A DNA stretch of 64,000 nucleotides from Mercurialis annua (lineage: Eukaryota > Streptophyta > Magnoliopsida > Malpighiales > Euphorbiaceae). The notes beneath the pieces were generated by a model. It was given only the letters and a program-made list of their open reading frames with translations, was not told the DNA's origin and did no database searches. Below are positions 35,091 through 44,615 of this stretch, piece after piece (positions within the stretch are counted from its first letter, which is position 1; the number at the start of each line of letters is the position of its first letter). Where the stretch lies: contig NC_065573.1 of the NCBI RefSeq assembly GCF_937616625.2, positions 10,431,001 through 10,495,000 of the forward strand. Reading direction: 5' to 3'. The position numbers were made by a program, and so were the translations under genes.

Positions 35091-37019
35091 ATGCATAACA
35101 CACGACGCGCCAATCTTCCACTAGAACCTTTTCAAGAGGATCTCGGTAGTTACGAAAGAGGCGTGAGAAGAAGAGCCCGGATTCCTTTAGTTATGGAGGG
35201 TGACGGGCATGATTATGAGGTAGAAGAAGGATTCAATCCTCTAGAGAACGAAGGGGAACAACAATATCCACCCCCTCCTCCACTTGATGATGTGAATCAA
35301 CAAAGGCAACAAGAGCGACCAAGGGATGTTCGCCCTCGGGTGCAACCGCAAGTGCAAAATCAACCGACGCAAACTTTGGGCGAGTTCATCTTGCCGGATG
35401 TGGATAATGCCACATTCGGATGTTTCACTATGCCGGTTCAAGCGGCGACTTTTGAGATCAAGCCTAGTACTATCCAACTCTTGGAGAACCGTTGTGCTTT
35501 TTATGGGTTGAAACATGAGGATCCAAATGCACAAATAGCCAAGTTTTTGGGTGTTCTTAACACGTTCAAGCTTCATGGGATAACCGCGGACCAAATCAAG
35601 CTCCGGATGTTCCCATTCTCCTTGAGGGATAAAGTGAGTTTGTGGCTCCAATCTCTACCCACCGAATCGATCCATACTTGGCGAGAGTTAGCTCAAGCTT
35701 TTCTTAACAAGTACTTCCCACATGGCAAGACAACAAAGCTCACCAAAGACATTCTCGAGTTTGTGCAATTCGACGGGGAGTCGCTCTATGAAGCATGGGA
35801 GCATTTTAAGGACTTACAAAGGAGTGTCCCCCATCATAAGCTTAACAAGGAGCATGTGATTCAAATTTTTTATGACGCAACGAATGTCACCACTAGAGCC
35901 ACTATCGATGCGGCTTCGGGTGGGTCTTTGATGCAAAAGACGCATGAAGAGGCTCTTGAGTTGGTAGAAAAGTTGGCCATGGTTAGTAGCACATGGGGGC
36001 CCATGGATAGAAGGGCACCGGCTAGTCAAAAGTTGGTAATGACGCTTGACCAAGTTCGAGAGATGGAGGCTATCAAGGAGAAAAATGCTTCACTCCAAGC
36101 ACAATTGGATGCTTTGAAGAAACAAGTTGCACCTAGAAATGCGCCGGTGGCTTATGTTCAAGTCGGTTGTGAGTTTTGTGGTGATTTCAACCATTCGGGG
36201 GGAGAATGCCTAGTCACGGGGCAAGCTTTGAGTGAGCAAGTGAACTACATTGGGGGTCAACGGCAAGATAATGATCCTTATTCTAACACTTACAATCCGG
36301 GGTGGAGAAACCATCCTAACTTCGGGTGGAGGAATAATGAAGGGCAAGGCAATGCTCAAGGGTCTAATCAAGCGGGTTCAAGCTTTCAAGGTCCAAATAG
36401 ACCTCCACAACAACAAGGTCACTATCAAGGCAACCCAAACCATGGGAACAATTATGGTGGTAGACAGCAACACCCTCCCGGGTTCCAACAACCAAGGAAT
36501 ACGGATGAGGGAAATGTGATGGCAAGGATGATGGAGAAGTTAGAAAAGATGGAGCTTGAGAATAGACAACTTCACAAGAATCAAGCCGCTACTAACCAAA
36601 TCCTTGAGACTCAAATCTCCCAACTTGGCCTAGCCCTTCAAGGTAGACCTCAAGGGGGATTGCCCTCTACAACGGAGAACAACCCAAGGGAGCACCTTAA
36701 AGCGGTAGAGTTTCGAAGTGGGAGAAACTTGGAAAAATCCAATGGTAAGAAGCATGTTGTTGAGGAGGATGAGCCTCAAGTGGTTGTTGACATAGGAAGC
36801 TCAAGTCAAGACCCACCTAGTGCTTGTGAGGAGGTGACTATTGAGGTTGAAGAACCATATGTGAGACCGCCGCCTCCTCCACCATTTGTACCACCGGTCC
36901 AGTTCCCAAGCCGCTTGAGGAAAGCTCAAGGGAATGAAAAGTTTCATAAGTTCCTTGAGATCTTCAAGAAATTGCAAATTAACCTTAGCTTGGCGGATGC
37001 GCTTCGAGAGATGCCATAA
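35091..37019 (+). CDS. gag: Gag polyprotein region of the Athila-like element
   Basis: About 642 codons. I choose the ATG at 35091 (MHNTRRANLPLEP); the frame is open slightly further upstream but only from a TTG. Order: a basic N-terminus; an acidic and proline-rich stretch with PPPPP (about residues 45-90); the retrotransposon gag core (about 105-280), with the family-typical IKPSTIQLLENRCAFYGL, FKLHGITADQIKLRMFPFSL and FDGESLYEAWEHFKDL; a coiled coil (VREMEAIKEKNASLQAQLDA); a zinc knuckle CEFCGDFNHSGGEC (CX2CX4HX4C, residues 360-373, 36168-36209); a long Gln/Asn/Gly-rich tract; a second coiled coil near residue 480; and a proline-rich end. Gag forms the virus-like particle and binds the genomic RNA. 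The frame ends at an in-frame TAA (37017-37019) just before the protease region, which continues in the same frame, so that stop is best read as a mutation in a gag-pol fusion, though a read-through arrangement cannot be excluded. Confidence 0.92.
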   Translation: MHNTRRANLPLEPFQEDLGSYERGVRRRARIPLVMEGDGHDYEVEEGFNPLENEGEQQYPPPPPLDDVNQQRQQERPRDVRPRVQPQVQNQPTQTLGEFILPDVDNATFGCFTMPVQAATFEIKPSTIQLLENRCAFYGLKHEDPNAQIAKFLGVLNTFKLHGITADQIKLRMFPFSLRDKVSLWLQSLPTESIHTWRELAQAFLNKYFPHGKTTKLTKDILEFVQFDGESLYEAWEHFKDLQRSVPHHKLNKEHVIQIFYDATNVTTRATIDAASGGSLMQKTHEEALELVEKLAMVSSTWGPMDRRAPASQKLVMTLDQVREMEAIKEKNASLQAQLDALKKQVAPRNAPVAYVQVGCEFCGDFNHSGGECLVTGQALSEQVNYIGGQRQDNDPYSNTYNPGWRNHPNFGWRNNEGQGNAQGSNQAGSSFQGPNRPPQQQGHYQGNPNHGNNYGGRQQHPPGFQQPRNTDEGNVMARMMEKLEKMELENRQLHKNQAATNQILETQISQLGLALQGRPQGGLPSTTENNPREHLKAVEFRSGRNLEKSNGKKHVVEEDEPQVVVDIGSSSQDPPSACEEVTIEVEEPYVRPPPPPPFVPPVQFPSRLRKAQGNEKFHKFLEIFKKLQINLSLADALREMP

Positions 37020-38132
37020 TATGCCAAGTTCTTGAAGGACATCATTACCAACAAAAGAAGTTGGGATAGTGGCGCAACGATTCCCATTCCGGAAGTGTGT
37101 AGCTCCATTATTTTGAATGACTTACCGGCTAAGTTGAAGGATCCAGGGAGTTTTTCTATACCTTGTACTATAGGAAACATGAGTTCAATAAATTGCTTAT
37201 GTGATCTTGGTGCTAGTATTAATCTTATGCCTCTAACTCTTTTCAGGACTTTATGTGGCGATCAAACCGTGAAGAGCACCTCGATGGTACTCCAACTAGC
37301 GGATCATTCATTGAAGAGGCCATATGGGATTGTTGAGGATGTTCTTGTGAAAGTGGATAAGTTCATATTCCCGGTCGATTCTGTTATCTTGGATTATGCG
37401 GTGGATAAGGAATGCCCAATGATCCTAGGGCGGCCCTTTATGAACACCGTGAGAGCTTTGATTGATGTGCATGGTGGAAAATTGACTTTGCGAATCGACG
37501 AAGAAACGGTTGAGTTTGATATGAAGAAGGTCATGAGGGGTACCATCGAGGAGGAAGATTGCATGAGGGTCGATTTGGTTGATGAACTTGTTAGGGATAT
37601 ACTTGAAGCAAGTATGGAAGTGTTTAATCAAGACGGATCAAGAAAATTTCAGCTTCTGGGTTCCCTAGATGAGTGTCTCGATTCGAGACACCCTACTTAT
37701 GAGTGTGTCTCGATTCGAGACACTACAAAGAAGCAAACAGTAGCTTCTGAAGGACTTGTCTCGAATCGAGACAATCCCATAAATATATTGTCTCGAATCG
37801 AGACAAGACCAAAAGAGGGGGAATCACGTTTTTCTGAAATTTCGAAGGTCACGTTCCATTCCGAAGAGTTTGTTGATGAGTTGTCCGAAGAAGACGAGCC
37901 CGAACAAGAGAATTTGAGCAAGAACGAGGGAGTTACTCCTCCTTCCTCCGTTGTGCCTCCTATTGTGGAAATGAAGCCCTTGCCGACACATCTCCGGTAC
38001 ACCTTTGTTGGAAAAAACAACACTCTTCCGATCATCATTTCCAACAAACTATCGGCGGCTCAAGAGAAACAAGTAGTGCAAGTGGTGAAGAGTAATGTGC
38101 TAGCCATGGGGTGGCAAATTTCCGACATCTGA
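37020..38132 (+). pseudogene. Aspartic protease region of pol, ending at an in-frame stop
   Basis: Same frame as gag, from just after the TAA at 37017-37019 to a TGA at 38130-38132. The retropepsin domain lies near 37130-37500, with the active site CDLGASINLMP (Asp at 37203, the DLGAS form common in Athila-type proteases) and the second hydrophobic motif PMILGRPFMNT. Protease would cut Gag-Pol into mature parts. After it comes a linker that encodes four palindromes at 37674-37805, read as DSRHP, SIRDT, SNRDN and SRIETRP, then an acidic stretch (VDELSEEDEPEQE) leading into RT. The palindrome insertion in coding sequence is unusual and keeps the frame. Confidence 0.88.
37674..37805 (+). repeat. 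Four-palindrome module, copy inside pol
   Basis: Perfect 17-bp palindromes (arms TGTCTCGA / TCGAGACA, single A or T centre) start at 37674, 37706, 37757 and 37789, so the spacing is 32, 51 and 32 bp with 15-, 34- and 15-bp spacers. All four are exact. The module lies in frame in the linker between protease and RT. Confidence 0.93.
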
Positions 38133-39404
38133 GGGATAAGTCCTCAAATGGTAATGCATAAAATCCACTTGGAAGATGAATCTAAGAAATGTACACAAAG
38201 GCAAAGGAGGTTGAACCCGAACATGAAGGAGGTTGTGCACAAGGAAATAGTGAAGCTTCAAGACGCCGGGATTATATATCCGATTTCGGATAGTGGTTGG
38301 GTTAGTCTGGTTCAATGCGTACCTAAGAAGGGAGGAATGACAGTTGTGGAAAACGACAAGGGGGAATAAATCTCTACAAGAACGGTCACCGGATGGAGAG
38401 TTTGTATCAACTACCGGAGATTGAATGCGGAGACTCGCAAGGACCACTATCCCCTACCGTTCATTGATCAAATGCTCGAAAGAGTAGCGGATCACAAGTA
38501 TTATTGTTTTCTCGATGGATACTCTGGCTACAACCAAATTTTGATCTTTCCAGACGACCAAGAGAAAACGGCATTCACTTGCCCCTACGGTACTTTTGCT
38601 TATAGACGGATGCCCTTTGGATTGTGCAATGCCCCCGCGACCTTCCAACGATGTATGACCTCGATCTTCAACAATATGGTAGAAGACATAATGGAGGTAT
38701 TAATGGATGATTTTTCTGTTTTTGGTGATTCGTTTGATGATTGTTTGGCCAACCTTGAGCGTGTGTTGGCAAGATGTGAGGAGACCAACTTGGTGCTTAA
38801 TTGGGAGAAATGCCATTTTATGGTGGAAGAGGGAATTGTACTTGGGCATAAGATCTTGGAAGCGGGCATTGAGGTTGATAGAGCGAAGACGGAGGTTATT
38901 GAGAAATTAGTTGCTCCGGTCACGGTTAAAGGAGTCCAGGCATTCTTGGGCCATGCGGGTTTCCATCGCCGGTTCATCAAGGACTTCTCGTCTATTGCAC
39001 GGCCATTGACAAGTTTGCTAGTGAAGGATGCGCCGTTTGAGTTCACAAGGGAGTGTCACGTTGCTTTTGAGAAACTAAAGGAGGCGCTTGTAACCGCTCC
39101 TATTATTACATCTCCGAATTGGAATCTTCCTTTCGAGCTCATGTGTGATGCAAGAGACCAAGCTTTGGGATGCGTATTGGGACAACGGAAGGACAAGCGA
39201 GTGTATGTGCTCTATTATGCGAGCCGGACAATGGCGGGAGCGCAATTCAATTACACTACCACCGAAAAGGAGATGTTGGCGGTAGTCTTTGCCTTGGATA
39301 AATTTCGACAATACTTGCTTGGATCCAAGTGTATCATCTACACCGATCATGCCGCTTTGAAATACCTGTTCACCAAGCAAGATGCCAAGCCAAGACTCAT
39401 CTGA
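38133..39404 (+). pseudogene. Reverse transcriptase and RNase H region of pol with in-frame stops
   Basis: Continues in the same frame with one internal stop (TAA 38367-38369) and a terminal one (TGA 39402-39404). RT blocks are clear: the entry segment with NPNMKEVVHKEIVKLQDAGI, then TGWRVCINYRRLNAETRKDH, MPFGLCNAPATFQRCM, and the catalytic motif LMDD (38700-38711; FMDD or YVDD is more usual in related elements, but both aspartates are kept). RNase H runs from about 39110, with FELMCDARDQALGCVLGQ, TTTEKEMLAVVFALDKFRQY and IIYTDHAALKYL, and its acidic residues are in place. The enzyme would copy element RNA into DNA in the particle. With these stops no full-length protein can be made. Confidence 0.92.
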
Positions 39405-40862
39405 TGGATCCTCCTAATGCAAGAATTCGATATTGAGATTCGGGATAAGAAGGGCATGGAGAATGTGGTAGCGGACCATTTGTCAAGATTCGAGAATCCG
39501 GAGCCAATTCCTATCGGTATGGAAATCAACGAGTGGTTTCCGGACGAAACACTTATGGTGATCCGGGAAATGGAAACTCCATGGTATGCCGATATTGCTA
39601 ATTTTCTCTCATCTAAGGAAATGCCTCTGGATTTGACACACCATCAAAGGAAGAAGTTCCTTTCCGATGCTAAGAGGTTTCTTTGGGATGAACCTTATTT
39701 GTTTAAGGAATGTGGAGACGGAATGTTGAGGCGATGTGGTGCTTTGAAGGAAATGATGCCCATCTTGGAAGCTTGTCATACATCCGATTACGCCGGTCAC
39801 TACGGAGTGGCGAGGACCGCCGCTAAGGTGTTGGAGAGCGGATTCTTTTGGCCTACCTTATTCCGGGATGCCAAAGACTTTGTGAGCCATTGTGATAGGT
39901 GCCAACGGGTTGGGAACATTTCCAAAAGGGATGAGATGCCATTAACTTCCGTACAAGAGGTAGAGATCTTCGATGTTTGGGGGATTGACTTCATGGGTCC
40001 TTTTCCGATGTCGCATGGGAACCTATACATTTTAGTCGGCGTGTGCTATGTGTCGAAATGGGTGGAAGCGGAAGCTCTACCTACCAATGATGCCAAAGTA
40101 GTTTTGAAGTTCCTTAAGAGGTTGATGAATAGGTTCGGTACCCCACGAGTTATGATTAGCAACGGTGGATCCAATTTTTGTAACCGGCTATTCGATGCCT
40201 TATTGAAAAAGTACAATGTGTATCACCGGGTGGCTACCCCCTATCATCCGCAAACAAGTGGGCAAGTTGAGGTCTCTAACCAGGAGTTGAAGCGGATATT
40301 AGAGAAGACGGTGAATGGCACTCGAAAGGATTGGAGTTTGAAGCTTGACGATGCATTGTGGGCATATCGCACGACATTCAAAACGCCACTAGGTATGACC
40401 CCTTATCGCATTGTGTATGGGAAAGCATGCCATTTACCCTTGGAATTAGAGCACCGAGCTTATTGGGCAATTAAAAAGTTGAATTTTGATCTTAAAGCGG
40501 CGGGGGAAAAACGCTTATTGCAATTGAATGAATTGGAGGAATTTCGGTTTTTAGCATATGAAAATGCGAAGCTCTATAAGGAGAAGACCAAGCGTTGGCA
40601 TGACGCCCACATTTCCCCTAAAAATTTTGAGGTAGGAGCTTACGTTTTGGTGTACAATTCGCGGTTGAGACTATTTCCGGGCAAGCTTAAGTCTCGATGG
40701 GGTGGGCCATATAGAATTCGGAGTGTGGCGAATCATGGTGCCATCGAGTTGGAGAATCAAGGAGGGGAAACGTTTAAGGTCAACAGACACCGTTGCAAGC
40801 CTTGCTTGGGGCCTTTGATGGATCAAATTGGGGAGCAATGTTATCTCGACCCCGCTACTTGA
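39405..40862 (+). pseudogene. Integrase region of pol; catalytic Asp replaced by Asn
   Basis: Same frame as the rest of pol, ending with TGA at 40860-40862. It holds an HHCC zinc-binding region (HTSDYAGH ... CDRC, about 39777-39905), the DDE core with first Asp in WGIDFMG (39987-39989) and catalytic Glu in GQVEVSN (40269-40271). The second catalytic residue, expected to be Asp 35 residues before that Glu, is Asn (ISNGGSNF, codon AAC at 40161-40163). A GPY/F-type module follows ([16 protein letters not shown]). There is no chromodomain. Integrase would insert the DNA copy; this one should be catalytically dead. The reading frame is open from the first ATG at 39417. Confidence 0.92.
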
Positions 40863-41620
40863 GTTCACCATGTGACGGTCAAGCTTCCGACCTTAAACAA
40901 GCGCACTTGGGAGGCATTCCCAGGAGGTTCGATTTTATTGCTTTCTTTATTTTTCGTTGGTTTTCATTATTTGTTTTTCATCTTGTTTTCTTTTGGAATT
41001 TGATGTTTGTTATTTTTACATGTTTTGTTCAAGATAACACGTGGTGTGTTCGGTTTTTGGATGTGTAGGAGTTAGGGCAAAGTAATTCTCCGGAAAAACC
41101 AAGGTCCCTCAAGACAAGAGGAACAGATTTTTCAGTTTCCTCTTGTCTCGAATCGAGAAAAGCCTCTTAGGAAGCTGTCTCGATTCGAGACAGAGTGAGG
41201 AAACTAATCTGTTCCTCAGATTAGGGTGTCTCGAATCGAGACACCTCACTTACAAGGGTGTCTCGATTCGAGACATGCTTATTAAAAAGAGGGGCTTTGT
41301 TTTTTCTCATTGGTTCTTCATTGTTTCAATTGGATTGATGACGTGGCGCGATCCTAGCCTTTTAAGATTCAAAAATTTGACATGGATCACCAACTTTTAA
41401 CACATCTTGGCCATTCAATCCATTGCTTTGAATTTAGCCATAAAAAGGACCCCATCACTTCATCTTCTCCATCATTAGTTTCCAAAATTAGAAAACCTCC
41501 ATATCCAAAAGCTTCATTCTCTTTCATCTAGCCAAAGCTTCCACCACCTCTAGCCACCACATAGTCCGGCCAAACTCAAAACCGAAACCACTCTCGGACA
41601 CCCTTTACGCCACTCTAGCC
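40863..41620 (+). other. Spacer between pol and the 3' ORF
   Basis: About 760 bp without a credible gene. It begins T-rich, carries the palindrome module at 41144-41275, then a C- and A-rich stretch before the 3' ORF. CATAAAAAGG at 41439-41448 could act as a TATA-like element for a separate transcript of the 3' ORF; this is inference, since no transcript data are available. A splice acceptor is an alternative way to express the ORF. Confidence 0.45.
41144..41275 (+). repeat. Four-palindrome module, copy between pol and 3' ORF
   Basis: Palindromes start at 41144 (one mismatch at the end), 41176, 41227 and 41259: spacing 32, 51 and 32 bp, the same as in pol. The 34-bp central spacer holds its own hairpin CTAATCTG/CAGATTAG. 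Confidence 0.93.
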
Positions 41621-42880
41621 ATGTCACGAGTTACACGATCAAAGACCGACGCGCAAACATCGAACTTACCACCACCGGAGGTTGAACCAACGCTAGGGAC
41701 CTTCCATTCCAATCGCAAGAAAAGTGCTTCCGGGTCCAACGTTTTCGGAGTTAACACTCCGGGGGTTCTTCGACACCGTTTTTTACGCCTTTTGATATCC
41801 GTACCTAGGCGGAAGGGAATTTGTTCAAAAGCCTTAAAAAAGAAAGGTATTTCCGTTCCATATAAGATTTGTTGGGAGAGCATGAAGAAGTTGGGAATCC
41901 ATGGGATTGTAGAACCCTATCTCGCTTGGTTGGACTTCACAAAAATGGAGGCTTCTCCACATGAGTATTTTGAGGACCTTACCTATGAGTTCTTCACCAT
42001 GATCAAGCCTTCACCAACAAGCGAGACAACTATCACTTTTCGGCTAGGAGGGAAAGAGCGGGAATACACTTTGGCAAACTTGATAAAAGATTTTTCGTTG
42101 TGGGATATGGGATTGAAGTTTATGCCGGAAGAATTTGATGACAATTTGGCTTGGAATGGGGCATCGGGTAAAGCGCCGTTTCATAGCCACAATGCGAAGC
42201 TCAATGAAGTGAGGGATATCGGTGTCGTAGTCTTGCTCAAGTGGTATGCTCACTCCTATGCCGGGCGCCATGAGTCCAACAAGGTAACACGATCAGATTT
42301 GCTAATTCTTCGGGTACTTAAGGATCAAACCAACCCGGATGTGCAAGTTAATGTGGGCTACCGGTTCATGAAGATTTTATTAGAAGCTCCTGAGAAGAAG
42401 AAGAAAATCGGCCATGGTTGGTTTGTGATGCACTTGGCAAGAAAAGACCCCGAGTTTGATGAAAGCACATACAAGTTGTTGCCTCCAAGGATGATCAATG
42501 TGGACCATCTCTCACATGGGGGCTATGCAAGGAAACAACGGGTTGTTGGAAAATACTTGCAAGATCATTGGGAAGATACCCATCCCGGCGTTCCTTTCCC
42601 TAGAGCGGGTGGGTGTGAGCCAAGAGAAGAGCCCATTCCGAGGCGGCCAAAGGAGCAACCTAGAAGAAAAGATAAGCATATGGCCGGCACTAGTGCCGAA
42701 GGTGGAGAAGAATTCGCGGGTGTTCCGGAGGGAGTCCGATGGGAGCAACCGGCTCCTTATGATTTCGAAGCGGCTCATAAGGCATTTGTGGAGGAACAAA
42801 GGAAAATGTGGAAGAGGATGGAGTACAAACAAGACCGCACGCATGCTAGGCTAAGGAGGCACGAACAAAAAGTTCAATAA
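41621..42880 (+). CDS. ATHILA ORF-1-type protein downstream of pol
   Basis: 419 codons, ATG at 41621, TAA at 42878-42880, unbroken. The N-terminus is basic and serine-rich (MSRVTRSKTDAQT). The central region (about residues 60-310) resembles the ATHILA ORF-1 family, with segments such as GIHGIVEPYLAWLDFTKMEA, FRLGGKEREYTLANLIKDFS and GHGWFVMHLARKDPEF. The C-terminus is strongly charged and probably coiled (EEQRKMWKRMEYKQD). I see no signal peptide or membrane segment, so the envelope-like role once proposed for some Athila 3' ORFs is not supported here. Function in this lineage is unknown. It is in the same element as a dead pol yet has no stop, which may be chance given the young age. The palindrome module and a TATA-like sequence lie upstream. 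Confidence 0.8.
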   Translation: MSRVTRSKTDAQTSNLPPPEVEPTLGTFHSNRKKSASGSNVFGVNTPGVLRHRFLRLLISVPRRKGICSKALKKKGISVPYKICWESMKKLGIHGIVEPYLAWLDFTKMEASPHEYFEDLTYEFFTMIKPSPTSETTITFRLGGKEREYTLANLIKDFSLWDMGLKFMPEEFDDNLAWNGASGKAPFHSHNAKLNEVRDIGVVVLLKWYAHSYAGRHESNKVTRSDLLILRVLKDQTNPDVQVNVGYRFMKILLEAPEKKKKIGHGWFVMHLARKDPEFDESTYKLLPPRMINVDHLSHGGYARKQRVVGKYLQDHWEDTHPGVPFPRAGGCEPREEPIPRRPKEQPRRKDKHMAGTSAEGGEEFAGVPEGVRWEQPAPYDFEAAHKAFVEEQRKMWKRMEYKQDRTHARLRRHEQKVQ

Positions 42881-43032
42881 TTTTACAATGCTCAAGGCGG
42901 TCCACGGTTTCCGTCTCCAACTCCATCGCCCGAGCCACCCGAGTTCGATTGAACTCTAAGATTTGCTTTCTCCAACTCTAACTCATGCAATTTTCTGTTT
43001 TATTTCATTGCAATGTGGACATGGCATTGAAA

Positions 43033-43045
43033 TAGTGTGAGGAGG
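43033..43045 (+). repeat. Upstream copy of the polypurine-tract sequence (1)
   Basis: TAGTGTGAGGAGG, identical over 13 bp to 44601-44613, about 150 bp after the 3' ORF stop. Confidence 0.75.
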
Positions 43046-43779
43046 GTTGAAAAGTGAGTGTGTTAGAGTTTTATTTGTGTTATCTTTATTGCTTTCTTGT
43101 GTTAGGATTGTTTAGTTTATTTTCTTGCAAGCTTTGTTATTTTGATAAGTGTTTAGGTTGTAGTGTTGCCTAGCACTAATCTCTTGTCTTGAAATCATGT
43201 TTATGGAAATGAGAATTTATGCAATTTTCGAAAATTTGTCAACAATTAGCATCTCTCGGTTTATGAATGTCTAAATGCTTTTGTCTAGTTTAAGCAATTT
43301 ATGGTTGATGCTTGCTTAATGAAATGCAACGGAATTCGACATGTTTAGTTGGCATTAGGGCGAGTATGTAATGGTGTGATTTTTGGGCATGATCGAGGTA
43401 CTTGATTCGGATTCATGATATGTGCCTTAAATTGAAATTTTTTGTGTCACTTTGAATATGAGCATATTTTGGCATGAATTCATAGAATTTAAGCATTTGA
43501 GCAAGACACCACTTTTTATGTGAGCATTTTGAGCCTAATTGATTATTGTGAGTATCGTTTTGTCCGGAATTTCTAGAATTTGCTCGGTGTCCATTCGAGA
43601 TTGCATTGTTGAATGATTGATGATTAGATGAGTATGGCATTAGGTATAACTATTTCTAGAGACCACTTTAAACTCTAGAAACACAAGTTTGGGCCTATAT
43701 CTTTGTTGATATGACCGTATTCACGCACTAATCCCGTTCTTCCATTTCCACTTTAAACACCCGAACTTGACTTGAGAAC

Positions 43780-43792
43780 TAGTGTGAGGAGG
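43780..43792 (+). repeat. Upstream copy of the polypurine-tract sequence (2)
   Basis: TAGTGTGAGGAGG, identical over 13 bp to 44601-44613, placed just before the A/G-rich tract. Confidence 0.75.
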
Positions 43793-43863
43793 ATGCGGTA
43801 GTAGCTTGATGAAAAGAGAGTTTGAACTTGAATTTAAAAGAGAAATTCTATGCCTAGAAAGTT

Positions 43864-43970
43864 AGAAGAGAAAGCAAAATACAAAAAGAAAAAGAAAAAG
43901 AATAAAATAAAGAGAAAAAAAAGAAAAAATACAAAAAAATAGAAAAAGAAAAGAAAAGAAAAATAAAGGC
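43864..43970 (+). repeat. A/G-rich low-complexity tract
   Basis: Roughly 100 bp made almost only of A and G with a few T and C, in AAAAAGAAAAAG-like repeats. The opposite strand is polypyrimidine. It could assist plus-strand priming or be simple slippage product. Confidence 0.7.
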
Positions 43971-44600
43971 ATTAGAATGAAATAAGGGTCAAAAGGAGTT
44001 CAAGTGTGCTAAATTCCAAGCTAGCGCAAGTGTTTGATAATTAATGTTTTATCTAGTTCCAAGTCAAGTTTTAGCATAAATATCAACTTCGACCTACCCC
44101 AACCCTTGGCCACGTTGCAACCCGGAAAAGTCCATATGATAATTATCGATCACCGAGCTAAGTAGTGGAGTTTAGGACTATGAGCAAACATATGGGAATT
44201 CCGTGTTTTGTGTGCTTTACTTCTTTGACTTAAACACTTGCGTGTGAGAGCGAAATCTTGTGAGAAATATTTGCTTGTGTTTAATACTTATAAGTGATTG
44301 CCATTGTGTTCATGTTCTAAGATTGAACAAATGCTCTCATGTCCCTTAAGTGATAGTACTCTCGTGATTGCCGTTTGAAATGTTTGTTAATGTGCGGCTT
44401 GTCTTGATGCCGGCTAAATATGTCTTGTCTATTGCATTCTTCATTTGTTTGCATGAAACATGAGTTGTTGACACTAGACGATTGCATTTGCATCTTCATC
44501 GGTAGGGAGTATATTTGTTGACAAGTAGTCGGTTTTTGCTAAGTTCTTGATTCCTAGTTGTTAAGTGAGTCTTGTTCTTACTTGAGGACAAGCAAGAGTT

Positions 44601-44615
44601 TAGTGTGAGGAGGTT
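44601..44615 (+). other. Polypurine tract next to the 3' LTR
   Basis: TAGTGTGAGGAGGTT directly precedes the LTR start TGATAGG. The purine run GTGAGGAGG would prime plus-strand DNA synthesis. The run is shorter and less pure than in many elements, and it is duplicated upstream. Confidence 0.7.

Larger units (their letters stand above)
42881..44615 (+). other. 3' untranslated region of the Athila-like element
   Basis: About 1.7 kb with no supported gene. It holds a purine-rich, nearly pure A/G tract at about 43864-43970 (repeats of AAAAAGAAAAAG type), three copies of TAGTGTGAGGAGG, and near its end CTTGAGGACAAGCAAGAGTT just before the polypurine tract, a sequence style common at the 3' ends of Athila elements. 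Confidence 0.7.

Noticed and set aside
35241..35651. 136-codon minus-strand frame opposite gag, and similar frames opposite pol
   Set aside because: Antisense shadows of a clearly recognised gag-pol coding region.
41143..41400. 85-codon frame between pol and the 3' ORF
   Set aside because: It mainly translates the palindrome module and a T-rich stretch; no family resemblance and no link to the neighbouring frames.
41621..42880. Envelope gene
   Set aside because: No signal peptide, membrane helix or furin-type site; the sequence resembles the ATHILA ORF-1 family instead.
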